Assembly: GCA_964442675.1 (NCBI GenBank)
Contig: CAYUAE010000114.1
Coordinates: forward strand, 1-6,768
Source: Methylomarinum sp964442675
GTDB taxonomy: Bacteria; Pseudomonadota; Gammaproteobacteria; Methylococcales; Methylomonadaceae
Direction: 5' to 3'
DNA length: 6,768 bases
Part shown: in pieces, positions 1 through 5,748 of the stretch
Numbering within the stretch: position 1 is the stretch's first letter
How the letters are laid out: each line of letters opens with the position of its first letter
The notes under the pieces: model-generated
Database searches by the model: none
What the model saw: the letters and a program-made list of their open reading frames with translations, nothing else
What the model was told of the DNA's origin: nothing
Program-made: the position numbers and the translations under genes

Positions 1-57
1 CGAGGTGCTGGATAAATTTCCCAATGCTGAAGAAACTAATAAAATATGCATGATTTT
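1..57. other. Left edge; possible truncated gene end or start
   Basis: This stretch is too short to assign. On the minus strand an ATG at 51-49 lies 6 bases after the hepT stop and stays open to the edge for 17 codons, beginning MHILLVSSALG. A co-directional sixth gene of the operon is therefore possible, but no Shine-Dalgarno sequence precedes it. On the plus strand a frame open from base 2 reads EVLDKFPNAEETNK and ends at a TAG at 77-79. It could equally be the tail of a convergent gene overlapping the hepT 3' end. Nothing in the window separates the two. Confidence 0.2.
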
Positions 58-510
58 CTATGCGTTTTTTAGCTTATAGCGCTGACAATAAGCCATCGTT
101 TTTTTCATGATGTCGAGAACCGTTGGCGTATTTTCCAGAACGTCGGTAAAGTGCTGTTGCAGGCCTTCCTGAATATATTCGTGGGCGATTTCGTTTCTTA
201 TTTCCTTGAGGATTCTCATTTGCTCAGTCGATTCGATCAGGCCTCGTTTTTCGGCATTATGAACAACATCTAGTAATGTTCCCTGATTTTCAAACTCAAC
301 ATCATCAATTGAACGAAAAACCTTTCTGATCAGATAATCAATGCTTCGGGAAAAACGAGAACACAAGGTTTCCAGGGCGTCCATTTCTTCTGGTTTATAT
401 TTTTCTTTGACCGGTATTTTTCGACAAATTGAATAAGACCGTTCCAGCCAGTAATATTGCTTTTCCAGAGCCCGTATATTTTCAATCAGTATGCGTTGAC
501 TATGATTCAT
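58..510 (-). CDS. hepT: HepT-like HEPN-domain toxin (RNase) of a MntA/HepT pair
   Basis: This is a 150-residue, largely helical protein with the HEPN signature near its C-terminus: R105-N-E-I-A-H110-E-Y112, that is RX4HXY. In this family R and H form the RNase active site. The tyrosine is the residue that the partner nucleotidyltransferase modifies with AMP to neutralise the toxin. All three are intact, so the protein is expected to be active. The length is typical of HepT. It follows mntA with a 4-bp ATGA overlap, which implies translational coupling; its own Shine-Dalgarno is weak (GAG only 2 bases before the ATG). The gene is visibly more AT-rich than rluD and pgeF upstream, which fits acquisition by transfer. 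The family call rests on the motif plus the partner gene; the RNA target cannot be read from the sequence. Confidence 0.82.
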   Translation of the reverse strand: MNHSQRILIENIRALEKQYYWLERSYSICRKIPVKEKYKPEEMDALETLCSRFSRSIDYLIRKVFRSIDDVEFENQGTLLDVVHNAEKRGLIESTEQMRILKEIRNEIAHEYIQEGLQQHFTDVLENTPTVLDIMKKTMAYCQRYKLKNA

Positions 511-791
511 AACTCAATGGCGTGTTGTTTTATTTTGTCGATAAAGGCGCTGTTTTGCTGACCATCATCCAGGATGATGTCTATTTTTTGTTCGCCAAAT
601 TTTTGATAAAAATCCAGTCTCAGTTTTCGGATATCTGATTTCTTCAGTTTTTTACTGCGTATCAGTAAATCAATATCCCCGCCTTTTTTGCTGTCATCGG
701 TTCTGGAGCCAAAAAGATAAATATGCGCGGCAGGATCTAAGGATTTCAAGCTGTTTTTCAATACCTCTATGTGTTCTTTATCTATTCTCAT
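507..791 (-). CDS. mntA: MntA-like minimal nucleotidyltransferase antitoxin
   Basis: This 94-residue protein is a minimal nucleotidyltransferase-fold domain. The active-site motif is G28-S29 followed by D39-I40-D41, with a third acidic candidate at D71 in KIDIIL. These are the metal-binding aspartates of the DNA polymerase beta superfamily. In characterised MntA/HepT systems the antitoxin transfers AMP to the HepT tyrosine and so blocks its RNase activity. The glycine-serine to aspartate spacing here is 9 residues, one shorter than the GSX10DXD usually quoted. A good Shine-Dalgarno GAGGA (801-805) lies 9 bases before the ATG, inside the end of the upstream transporter gene. The ATG overlaps the transporter stop (ATGA), and the gene's own stop overlaps the hepT start in the same way. 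Antitoxin-first order with coupled translation is what is expected for this class. Confidence 0.85.
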   Translation of the reverse strand: MRIDKEHIEVLKNSLKSLDPAAHIYLFGSRTDDSKKGGDIDLLIRSKKLKKSDIRKLRLDFYQKFGEQKIDIILDDGQQNSAFIDKIKQHAIEL

Positions 792-1624
792 TGATGCGCG
801 TCCTCGATTATCACAGGCTCGCCCGCTGCATGGGGTTCATTGTTATGCGCCAGGCTATGGAAGAAATATATCAACAGCACACCGGCAGCGATAAAGAAAA
901 TTTGTTGCAGTGAGGTTTTTATGTCTGTTTTTTCATGCAGCGATGGAATCAAGTCGGCGACAGCAATATAGATAAAGCTGGCGGCAGCCATAGCCAGGAA
1001 ATACGGCAGATATTGATGTAAGTCTGCCAGAGAATAATACGCCAAAATGCCGCCAATGACGGTGGTGAGGCTGGATAAAATGTTATAAAACAAGGCGCTG
1101 CGTTTGCTGTAACCGCTGTGCAGTAAAATTGCAAAATCCCCGACTTCCTGCGGAATCTCGTGCGCGGCGACGGCCAGGCTGGTGACGATACCTAATTGCA
1201 CATCGGTCAGAAAGGCGGCGGCGATCAGAATGCCATCGACAAAATTGTGAATGGCATCGCCGATAATAATCAAGGTTCCGGCCGAGTGTCTGGCGTGCTC
1301 ATCCTGATCGCTATGCGCTTCACAGGCATGGGAATGACAATGGCGCCAGACCAGTAATTTTTCCAGGGTAAAAAACAGCAAAATACCCACCAGAATCGTG
1401 CCGGAGACGGCGTGGATCTGTTCCGGCTCGACCTCTTCAAAAGCATGAGGAATAAGCCCCCAGAATGATGCGCTCAGCAATGCGCCGGTGGCAAAACTGA
1501 TTCCATGTGGCAAAACCTGCTCTCGACGTGTATCGGAAAGCAATAAAAACATGGCGGCCGCCAATACACTGAGCACGCCACCAACTGCGGTAAATATAAT
1601 GATAAAAACAAGCATTAAATCCAC
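788..1624 (-). CDS. ZIP-family divalent metal transporter
   Basis: This 278-residue integral membrane protein has about eight predicted membrane segments (roughly residues 4-29, 38-58, 72-93, 115-140, 143-170, 175-200, 205-228 and 240-258). Segment 4 carries H126-N-F-V-D-G and segment 5 carries H155-E-I-P-Q-E-V-G-D, the paired metal-binding signatures of ZIP transporters. The HEIPQEVGDFAILLHSG stretch resembles the LIV-1/KE4 type more than ZupT. A histidine-rich loop between segments 3 and 4 (about 95-113) is also typical and probably binds metal. ZIP proteins move zinc, and often iron or manganese, into the cytosol; the exact metal is not readable here. Translation probably starts at GTG 1624, because GGAGAG lies 7 bases upstream; an in-frame ATG at 1615 is the alternative. 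It begins 2 bases after pgeF and its TGA overlaps the mntA ATG. Confidence 0.88.
   Translation of the reverse strand: MDLMLVFIIIFTAVGGVLSVLAAAMFLLLSDTRREQVLPHGISFATGALLSASFWGLIPHAFEEVEPEQIHAVSGTILVGILLFFTLEKLLVWRHCHSHACEAHSDQDEHARHSAGTLIIIGDAIHNFVDGILIAAAFLTDVQLGIVTSLAVAAHEIPQEVGDFAILLHSGYSKRSALFYNILSSLTTVIGGILAYYSLADLHQYLPYFLAMAAASFIYIAVADLIPSLHEKTDIKTSLQQIFFIAAGVLLIYFFHSLAHNNEPHAAGEPVIIEDAHQ
801..805 (-). promoter_or_regulatory. Ribosome-binding site of mntA
   Basis: GAGGA on the minus strand, 9 bases upstream of the mntA ATG and lying within the last codons of the ZIP transporter gene. It is stronger than anything in front of hepT, so antitoxin translation should exceed independent toxin translation. 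Confidence 0.55.
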
Positions 1625-1626
1625 GT

Positions 1627-2349
1627 TTAATCTCTCCAGATTAACGTTGCCATGCGGCCGGTCTGGCCGTCACGACGGTATGAAAAAAAACAATCCGGCT
1701 CGCTGACCGTGCATCGATCGCCACCATAAATCTGGTCAATAGTGTGTTGCCAGAGGTTTATACGCGCCAGTTGATAAATATCGGCCAACCATTTGCTGTC
1801 GCCTTGTTTTTTGAAAGCGGTTTCAAACGCACTATCCCGTTGAACAAAAGCCGCTCTGACGTCGTCGCCAACTTCGAAACAATCCGGCCCGATGGCAGGC
1901 CCCAGCCAGGCCAGATAACGATGGTCCGGCAACTGCTTGAGGGTGTTGTCGATAATGCCGCCTGCCAGCCCACGCCAACCGGCATGGATGGCGGCGATGG
2001 TCTCGCCTTGTTCGTCGGCCAGTAAAATGGGTAAACAATCGGCCGTCATCACCGCACAGACAACCCCCGCTTGCCGGCTGAAACTGGCATCCGCCATAAT
2101 CTGCGGCATGCCGGCTGTTGCCGGGACGGCTTTAGCACTGTGCGTTTGTTGCAGCCAGAAGGGTTCGGCCGGTAATTGCAGCGCCTGTCGGATAATGCGC
2201 CGGTTTTCGGCAACATGCTCAGGGCGGTCACCCACATGAGCCGCCAGATTCAGACTGGCATAAGGCGGTTGGCTGATACCGCCGTCTCGCAACGTGGTGG
2301 CGGCATGAATCGTGGCCGGCACCGGCCAGTCCGGCTCAATCCAGGTCAT
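1627..2349 (-). CDS. pgeF: Laccase-domain multicopper protein YfiH/PgeF
   Basis: This is a 240-residue member of the YfiH (DUF152, CNF1/YfiH-fold) family. The conserved blocks are in order: QQTHS with H70, MTADCLPI with C105, HAGWRG with H122, LGPAIGPDCFEVG (149-161), and FFSYRRDGQTGRMA near the C-terminus. The H, C, H triad is the metal or catalytic site of the family. Members have been described as polyphenol oxidases, as purine nucleoside phosphorylases, and as an editing activity that protects peptidoglycan from misincorporated serine (PgeF). The sequence alone does not choose between these. The start at 2349 (MTWIEPDW) is chosen by alignment with remembered E. coli YfiH; in-frame ATGs at 2364 and 2385 would add 5 or 12 residues. 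No start has a clear Shine-Dalgarno, which suggests coupling to rluD, whose 3' end it overlaps by 14 bp. Downstream of rluD is its usual place in gammaproteobacteria. Confidence 0.93.
   Translation of the reverse strand: MTWIEPDWPVPATIHAATTLRDGGISQPPYASLNLAAHVGDRPEHVAENRRIIRQALQLPAEPFWLQQTHSAKAVPATAGMPQIMADASFSRQAGVVCAVMTADCLPILLADEQGETIAAIHAGWRGLAGGIIDNTLKQLPDHRYLAWLGPAIGPDCFEVGDDVRAAFVQRDSAFETAFKKQGDSKWLADIYQLARINLWQHTIDQIYGGDRCTVSEPDCFFSYRRDGQTGRMATLIWRD
1632..1637 (-). promoter_or_regulatory. Ribosome-binding site deciding the GTG start of the ZIP gene
   Basis: GGAGAG on the minus strand, embedded in the final codons of pgeF. The spacing is 7 bases to GTG 1624 and 16 to ATG 1615, so the GTG is favoured. 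The pgeF TAA lies between this site and the start, consistent with coupled translation. Confidence 0.6.
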
Positions 2350-3280
2350 CTTCGGCAAGGACATCGAGCAGGTTTTGCATATCATCCGGTAATGGCTGTT
2401 GCCATTCCTTATAGTCGCCGCTTTCAGGATGAACCAGCCCTAACAAGGTCGCATGCAAGGCCTGACGTTTAAAGCTGCGCAAAGCCTGTTCCAGTTTTTC
2501 ACTGCATCCTGCCGGTAGTTGAAAACGGCCACCATAGACCGGATCACCGACCAGTGGATATTTAATATGCGCCATATGCACGCGAATCTGATGAGTGCGG
2601 CCGGTTTCCAGCTTGACTCGAATCAGGGTATGACGTTTAAAACGTTGTACCAGCCGGTAATGTGTCACCGCGGGTTTGCCTTCGGCACGGACGGTATAGC
2701 GTTTTCTATCTACTGGATGGCGGCCAATCGGTTCATCTATGGTACCGCCCGCCGTCATCCAGCCTTTGACCAATGCCAAATATTCCCGGTTAATGCTGCG
2801 TTCTTGTAATTGTGTGGTCAGACTGTGATGCGCCTTTAATGTTTTGGCCACCATCAACAGGCCGCTGGTTTCTTTATCCAGCCGATGCACAATACCTGCA
2901 CGGGGCAAGGTATTCAGTGCCGGTGCATGGTTAAGCAAGGCATTGACCAATGTACCCTGCCAGTTTCCGGCCGCCGGATGCACCACCAGGCCGGCGGGCT
3001 TATTGACAATCAACAGGGATTCATCTTCATAGACAATATCCAGCGGAATATCTTCGGCTTCAGTTTCCATTACCACTTCAGCTTCTGCATCCAGGGTGAT
3101 GGTTTCACCACCTTCCAGTTTATCGCGGGCCTTGAGCTGGCGCCCATCGACCAGGACCTTCCCGGCCTTGACCCAGGTTTGTAACTTGCTGCGCGAATAA
3201 TCGCCAAACAATGCTGCCAAACATTGATCCAATCGCTTACCCGCCAGCGTATCGGGGACTTTTGCTGTCAAAATCGCCAT
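2336..3280 (-). CDS. rluD: 23S rRNA pseudouridine synthase RluD
   Basis: This 314-residue enzyme isomerises uridines to pseudouridine in helix 69 of 23S rRNA (positions 1911, 1915 and 1917 in E. coli). The N-terminal S4 RNA-binding domain spans about residues 16-65 (KRLDQCLAALF through the GGETITL region). The catalytic domain follows, with VNKPAGLVVHP at 92-102, the RluA-family motif II HRLDKETSGL at 132-141 carrying the nucleophile D135, and LETGRTHQIRVHM at 225-237. Length is close to the roughly 326 residues of E. coli RluD. RluC is the main alternative, but the pgeF neighbour and divergent bamD point to RluD. The ATG at 3280 has AGGA (3286-3289) 5 bases upstream. It is the first gene of the minus-strand run. 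Confidence 0.95.
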   Translation of the reverse strand: MAILTAKVPDTLAGKRLDQCLAALFGDYSRSKLQTWVKAGKVLVDGRQLKARDKLEGGETITLDAEAEVVMETEAEDIPLDIVYEDESLLIVNKPAGLVVHPAAGNWQGTLVNALLNHAPALNTLPRAGIVHRLDKETSGLLMVAKTLKAHHSLTTQLQERSINREYLALVKGWMTAGGTIDEPIGRHPVDRKRYTVRAEGKPAVTHYRLVQRFKRHTLIRVKLETGRTHQIRVHMAHIKYPLVGDPVYGGRFQLPAGCSEKLEQALRSFKRQALHATLLGLVHPESGDYKEWQQPLPDDMQNLLDVLAEDDLD

Positions 3281-3384
3281 ATTTGTCCTAACTTACGTTA
3301 TACTCAGGAAATCAGCTACTCACGTCCTCCCTGTTTAGTATAAAATTCGAAAAACTGTCTATATTACAACGTGTCTTCATTATT
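3281..3384. promoter_or_regulatory. Divergent rluD / bamD promoter region
   Basis: This 104-bp AT-rich gap must hold promoters for both directions, because rluD and bamD diverge from it. Candidate -10 boxes are TATACT on the minus strand (3342-3337) for rluD and TATATT on the plus strand (3360-3365) for bamD. Neither has a convincing -35 box at normal spacing, so the individual boxes are tentative. I saw no sigma-E type pair ahead of bamD. Confidence 0.4.
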
Positions 3385-4227
3385 ATGCGATTTATTTTGG
3401 CAAAACTTCTGTTACTTTGTGTCATCATCTTCCTGTTACCGGCCTGCGAAACATTAAAATCTTTAGGTTCGTCCGAAAACGCCGATGACTCAGAAAATTA
3501 CAGCGGCTGGGATGCCAAAAAATTCCATGACAAGGCGCGTGCTGAAATGAAGGCGGGAAACTACAACCAGGCCATTAAATTATATGAAGCACTGGAAGCA
3601 CGTTATCCATTTGGCCAGTATGCCGCCCAAACCCAGCTTGATGTCGCCTATGCTTATTTTAAAAATGATAACCCGGAAGCCGCACTGGCCGCCGCCGATC
3701 GTTTCATCAAGCTGCATCCGCGTAACCCGCATGTCGATTATGCCTATTATTTAAAAGGTTTGGTCAATTACAACCGCAGTATCGGCTTTCTGGACCGGTT
3801 TTTACCAACAGACCGCTCACAGCGTGATTTGAGCGATGCGATGAAAGCGTATGAAAACTTTGCTGAGTTGATCCGTCGTTTTCCCAACAGTCAATATGTC
3901 GGCGATGCCAAACAGCGTATGGTTGCGCTCAGAAACAATATCGCCAAACAGGAAATCCATATCGCCCGCTTTTACATGCGTCGCCGTGCTTATATTGCCG
4001 CTGCCGATCGCGCCAATTATGTCATCGAAAACTATCAACGAACGCCTGCAGTACCTTATGCACTGCTCATTTTGCAACAAGCCTATGACAAGCTGCAACT
4101 GGCCGATTTAGCCGCCGATGCCAAGCGTGTGTACGAACAAAACTATCCAGACGGCCCGCCACCATTAGATCAACAAAATCCGACACCAATCGAGCGTATC
4201 TGGAATATCACCGGCCTGGACGAATAA
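3385..4227 (+). CDS. bamD: Outer-membrane assembly lipoprotein BamD (YfiO/ComL)
   Basis: This 280-residue lipoprotein is the essential BamD subunit of the BAM complex, which folds and inserts beta-barrel proteins into the outer membrane. A hydrophobic signal (residues 5-19) ends in the lipobox LPAC, making C21 the predicted lipidated first residue of the mature protein. The mature chain consists of tetratricopeptide-like helical repeats. The first, about 45-77, contains AEMKAGNYNQAIKLYEALEARYPFG; later repeats cover about 80-111, 118-170, 185-220 and 223-255. The KLYEALEARYPFGQYA block is highly typical of BamD. It is somewhat longer than E. coli BamD (245 residues), mainly at the C-terminus. 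The start has no clear Shine-Dalgarno, but the signal peptide fixes it. It diverges from rluD, as in many gammaproteobacteria, and is followed 7 bp later by an uncharacterised exported protein. Confidence 0.95.
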   Translation: MRFILAKLLLLCVIIFLLPACETLKSLGSSENADDSENYSGWDAKKFHDKARAEMKAGNYNQAIKLYEALEARYPFGQYAAQTQLDVAYAYFKNDNPEAALAAADRFIKLHPRNPHVDYAYYLKGLVNYNRSIGFLDRFLPTDRSQRDLSDAMKAYENFAELIRRFPNSQYVGDAKQRMVALRNNIAKQEIHIARFYMRRRAYIAAADRANYVIENYQRTPAVPYALLILQQAYDKLQLADLAADAKRVYEQNYPDGPPPLDQQNPTPIERIWNITGLDE

Positions 4228-4234
4228 GCCCACG

Positions 4235-5458
4235 ATGATAAAGCTGAGTATACCAATACCTTGGCTCAATCTCATTTTTATGCTCTTTTTCAGCCCGTAT
4301 GGCCAGGCCGAAACCGCCCGGCCTGAAGCCTTGTTTCAGAATCGTTTTTTTACCCTGTCCACCGATAACAGCCTGATTTGTACAACGCATGAACAAGGCT
4401 ACTTTAACCGGGCGAAACTCGAACAAATCATCGACTTTTATCAGCAGCACAACCCGGATTTACAAAAATATTCAGTACAAGTACTGACCGATCATACTCA
4501 CCCTGACCACCTGACCGATTTGGCCGATTTCCGACAACAATGCCAACACCGGGCAGAACCGGAACGCTGTGTGTTAAACCTTTACTGGGACAACGAAGAT
4601 GCCGCCGCCCGCGCATTAGCCTTATTTTACGATACTAAACTGATCATCAAACACAGTGATGATTATCAATCGCCACGCTTTAATGCCGATCACTTGCGCG
4701 TGTTCGAAAAAGGCATCCGCAAAATCCCCCCCTTTCTTCGCCGTGAAATCAATCATGCAAAACCGTATCAGAACTTTAACAAAGCACTCGAAAACCTCCC
4801 CATCCAGATTCGCTCCCTGATTCATGACGCCTTCCCAAAAGATTATGACACCAGCACCTGGACAGACCAGACCAAACCGTTAATGATGGTACCGGGCACA
4901 GGATACCGCGGTGAAACAGTCGCCCAGGTCTTCAGTGGCCAAAATTTAATTATTTTTACCGCCAAAGCCTTCGATAAAGCGAAAGATGGCAACTTGTACC
5001 GGGATATTGGCTTAGAATATCGGGTCGATTTCAGACTGCCCATTCTGATCCATGAAATCGCCCATACTATCGATAATTTCCATTTCTGGAATGGCGAGGA
5101 TGAACTGTTTTTTTTCTACTGGTATCGCAAAATATCCACCGATAGCGAAACCAGCCGCAAAATCCGCCAGGCCCATCTCGCCTTATGGCCCTCAAGATGG
5201 TTCGAAGCCTTTGAATATTTATGGGAAGTCAATGAAGGGCGCTATAACGGCCGTATTCAGGAAAAGCTGGCCGAACTGTTTGCGCAGTATATTTTAATTC
5301 CCGAGCGACTTAAAATCAGCTCCCCCGATGCCTATCAATGGCTAAAAAACGATGTCTTCAAAGGCATCGAATATCAGGGCTACGACAGCTGCCCGGAGCC
5401 TGTCGTAGCGCCATTAAATTTCTGGCAAGATGCCATTGCTCGGGTTTTAGGACAGTGA
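4235..5458 (+). CDS. Unrecognised exported protein with HEXXH zinc-protease-like motif
   Basis: I do not recognise this 407-residue protein. Residues 1-25 look like a signal peptide: a hydrophobic core at 10-20 and a GQA cleavage site before E26, so a periplasmic or secreted location is inferred. Residues 271-277 read LIHEIAH, an HEXXH zinc-metallopeptidase motif with ligands H273 and H277 and catalytic base E274. At 343-347 an EKLAE helix, followed by LFAQYI, could supply the third ligand. That arrangement resembles gluzincins of the anthrax lethal-factor type (EFFAEAF), though here the spacing is longer. Residues 87-92 read HTHPDH, an HxHxDH string like that of metallo-beta-lactamases, but the rest of that fold is not evident. 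Cysteines at 49, 103, 112 and 386 could form disulfides. It starts 7 bp after bamD with no good Shine-Dalgarno, so coupling to bamD is likely. A peptidase acting in the envelope is the leading guess; no substrate can be named. Confidence 0.7.
   Translation: MIKLSIPIPWLNLIFMLFFSPYGQAETARPEALFQNRFFTLSTDNSLICTTHEQGYFNRAKLEQIIDFYQQHNPDLQKYSVQVLTDHTHPDHLTDLADFRQQCQHRAEPERCVLNLYWDNEDAAARALALFYDTKLIIKHSDDYQSPRFNADHLRVFEKGIRKIPPFLRREINHAKPYQNFNKALENLPIQIRSLIHDAFPKDYDTSTWTDQTKPLMMVPGTGYRGETVAQVFSGQNLIIFTAKAFDKAKDGNLYRDIGLEYRVDFRLPILIHEIAHTIDNFHFWNGEDELFFFYWYRKISTDSETSRKIRQAHLALWPSRWFEAFEYLWEVNEGRYNGRIQEKLAELFAQYILIPERLKISSPDAYQWLKNDVFKGIEYQGYDSCPEPVVAPLNFWQDAIARVLGQ
5379..5409. repeat. Perfect 10-bp inverted repeat inside the 3' end of the HEXXH gene
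   Basis: The arms GCTACGACAG (5379-5388) and CTGTCGTAGC (5400-5409) are exact reverse complements around an 11-base loop. The minus-strand reading (ACGACAGGCTCCGGGC) resembles REP-type palindromes with a CGACAGGCTC core that are scattered in many proteobacterial genomes. It encodes residues 382-392, including C386. Because it lies within a gene and is not followed by a T tract, it is not a normal terminator. Confidence 0.6.
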
Positions 5459-5562
5459 CGCAACATTCGCCTGCCAATTCAGGACTTCTTTAGCGTCGGC
5501 TCAAAGTCGATGCTATCAATGAAATCACTTGCTATGGATTGATTATTTTTATTCCAGTAAAC
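5459..5562. other. Intergenic spacer left of the MITE
   Basis: No gene is visible. An imperfect hairpin (AGCGTCG at 5492-5498 with CGATGCT at 5508-5514, one G-T pair) lies 33 bp after the preceding stop. It lacks a T tract, so it is at best a weak terminator. AT-rich sequence follows up to the transposable element. Without the element, this spacer plus 5684-5748 would be the original leader and promoter region of cbtA. Confidence 0.4.
5554..5562. repeat. Left copy of 9-bp target-site duplication
   Basis: CCAGTAAAC directly abuts the left terminal inverted repeat of the MITE. It is repeated exactly at 5675-5683 on the other side. Confidence 0.88.
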
Positions 5563-5674
5563 GGCTTTGTTGCATAATTATTCATAACCAATTGATTTAA
5601 AAGGAAATTCACAAAATTACTTTATTTTGTAACTCTTTGCTTTTGAAGTATTTTTTGATTTATGCAACAAAGCC
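5563..5674. mobile_element. 112-bp MITE of IS5-family (IS903-group) type
   Basis: The ends are GGCTTTGTTGCATAA (5563-5577) and its exact reverse complement TTATGCAACAAAGCC (5660-5674), a perfect 15-bp terminal inverted repeat. Read inward from the right, the end continues as AAATC-like sequence. Over 18 bases it differs from the IS903 terminus as I remember it by a single base. The element is bounded by a perfect 9-bp direct repeat, the duplication length of the IS903 group. The interior is AT-rich and codes for nothing. It contains a small hairpin, ACAAAAT (5611-5617) with ATTTTGT (5624-5630). It must therefore be moved by a transposase supplied in trans. The intact ends and duplication suggest a recent insertion. 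Confidence 0.88.
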
Positions 5675-5683
5675 CCAGTAAAC
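5675..5683. repeat. Right copy of 9-bp target-site duplication
   Basis: CCAGTAAAC immediately after the right terminal inverted repeat, identical to 5554-5562. The uninterrupted ancestral target would have read ATTCCAGTAAACTGAAC. Confidence 0.88.
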
Positions 5684-5737
5684 TGAACGGCGACACGCAC
5701 TTTTGCAGGTCAATTAAATGTCACTTTCTAGAAAACC

Positions 5738-5741
5738 AGGA
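5738..5741 (+). promoter_or_regulatory. Ribosome-binding site deciding the cbtA start
   Basis: AGGA lies 7 bases upstream of ATG 5749. No comparable site precedes the in-frame ATG at 5662, which lies inside the MITE terminal repeat, so 5749 is the supported start. Confidence 0.6.
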
Positions 5742-5748
5742 AACCGAA

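Noticed and set aside
1744..2239. Plus-strand and alternative-frame readings across pgeF
   Set aside because: These overlap a well-conserved gene completely and show no motifs, membrane segments or start signals of their own.
2350..2385. Longer pgeF starting at 2385 or 2364
   Set aside because: The extra residues precede the conserved start of the YfiH family and neither ATG has a Shine-Dalgarno sequence; kept only as an alternative.
3817..4098. Antisense reading frame within bamD
   Set aside because: It is a shadow of the bamD coding frame, with composition typical of a reversed helical-repeat gene and no family resemblance.
5492..5514. Rho-independent terminator after the HEXXH gene
   Set aside because: The hairpin is short and imperfect and is not followed by a T tract.
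5662..5748. N-terminal extension of CbtA starting at ATG 5662
   Set aside because: The ATG is part of the MITE terminal inverted repeat, has no ribosome-binding site, and the 29 added residues do not resemble CbtA; ATG 5749 has AGGA at 7 bases and a family-like N-terminus.
5684..5748. Cobalamin riboswitch in front of cbtA
   Set aside because: Only about ten bases resemble the B12 box; the other conserved core segments are not present and the space between the MITE duplication and the gene is too short.
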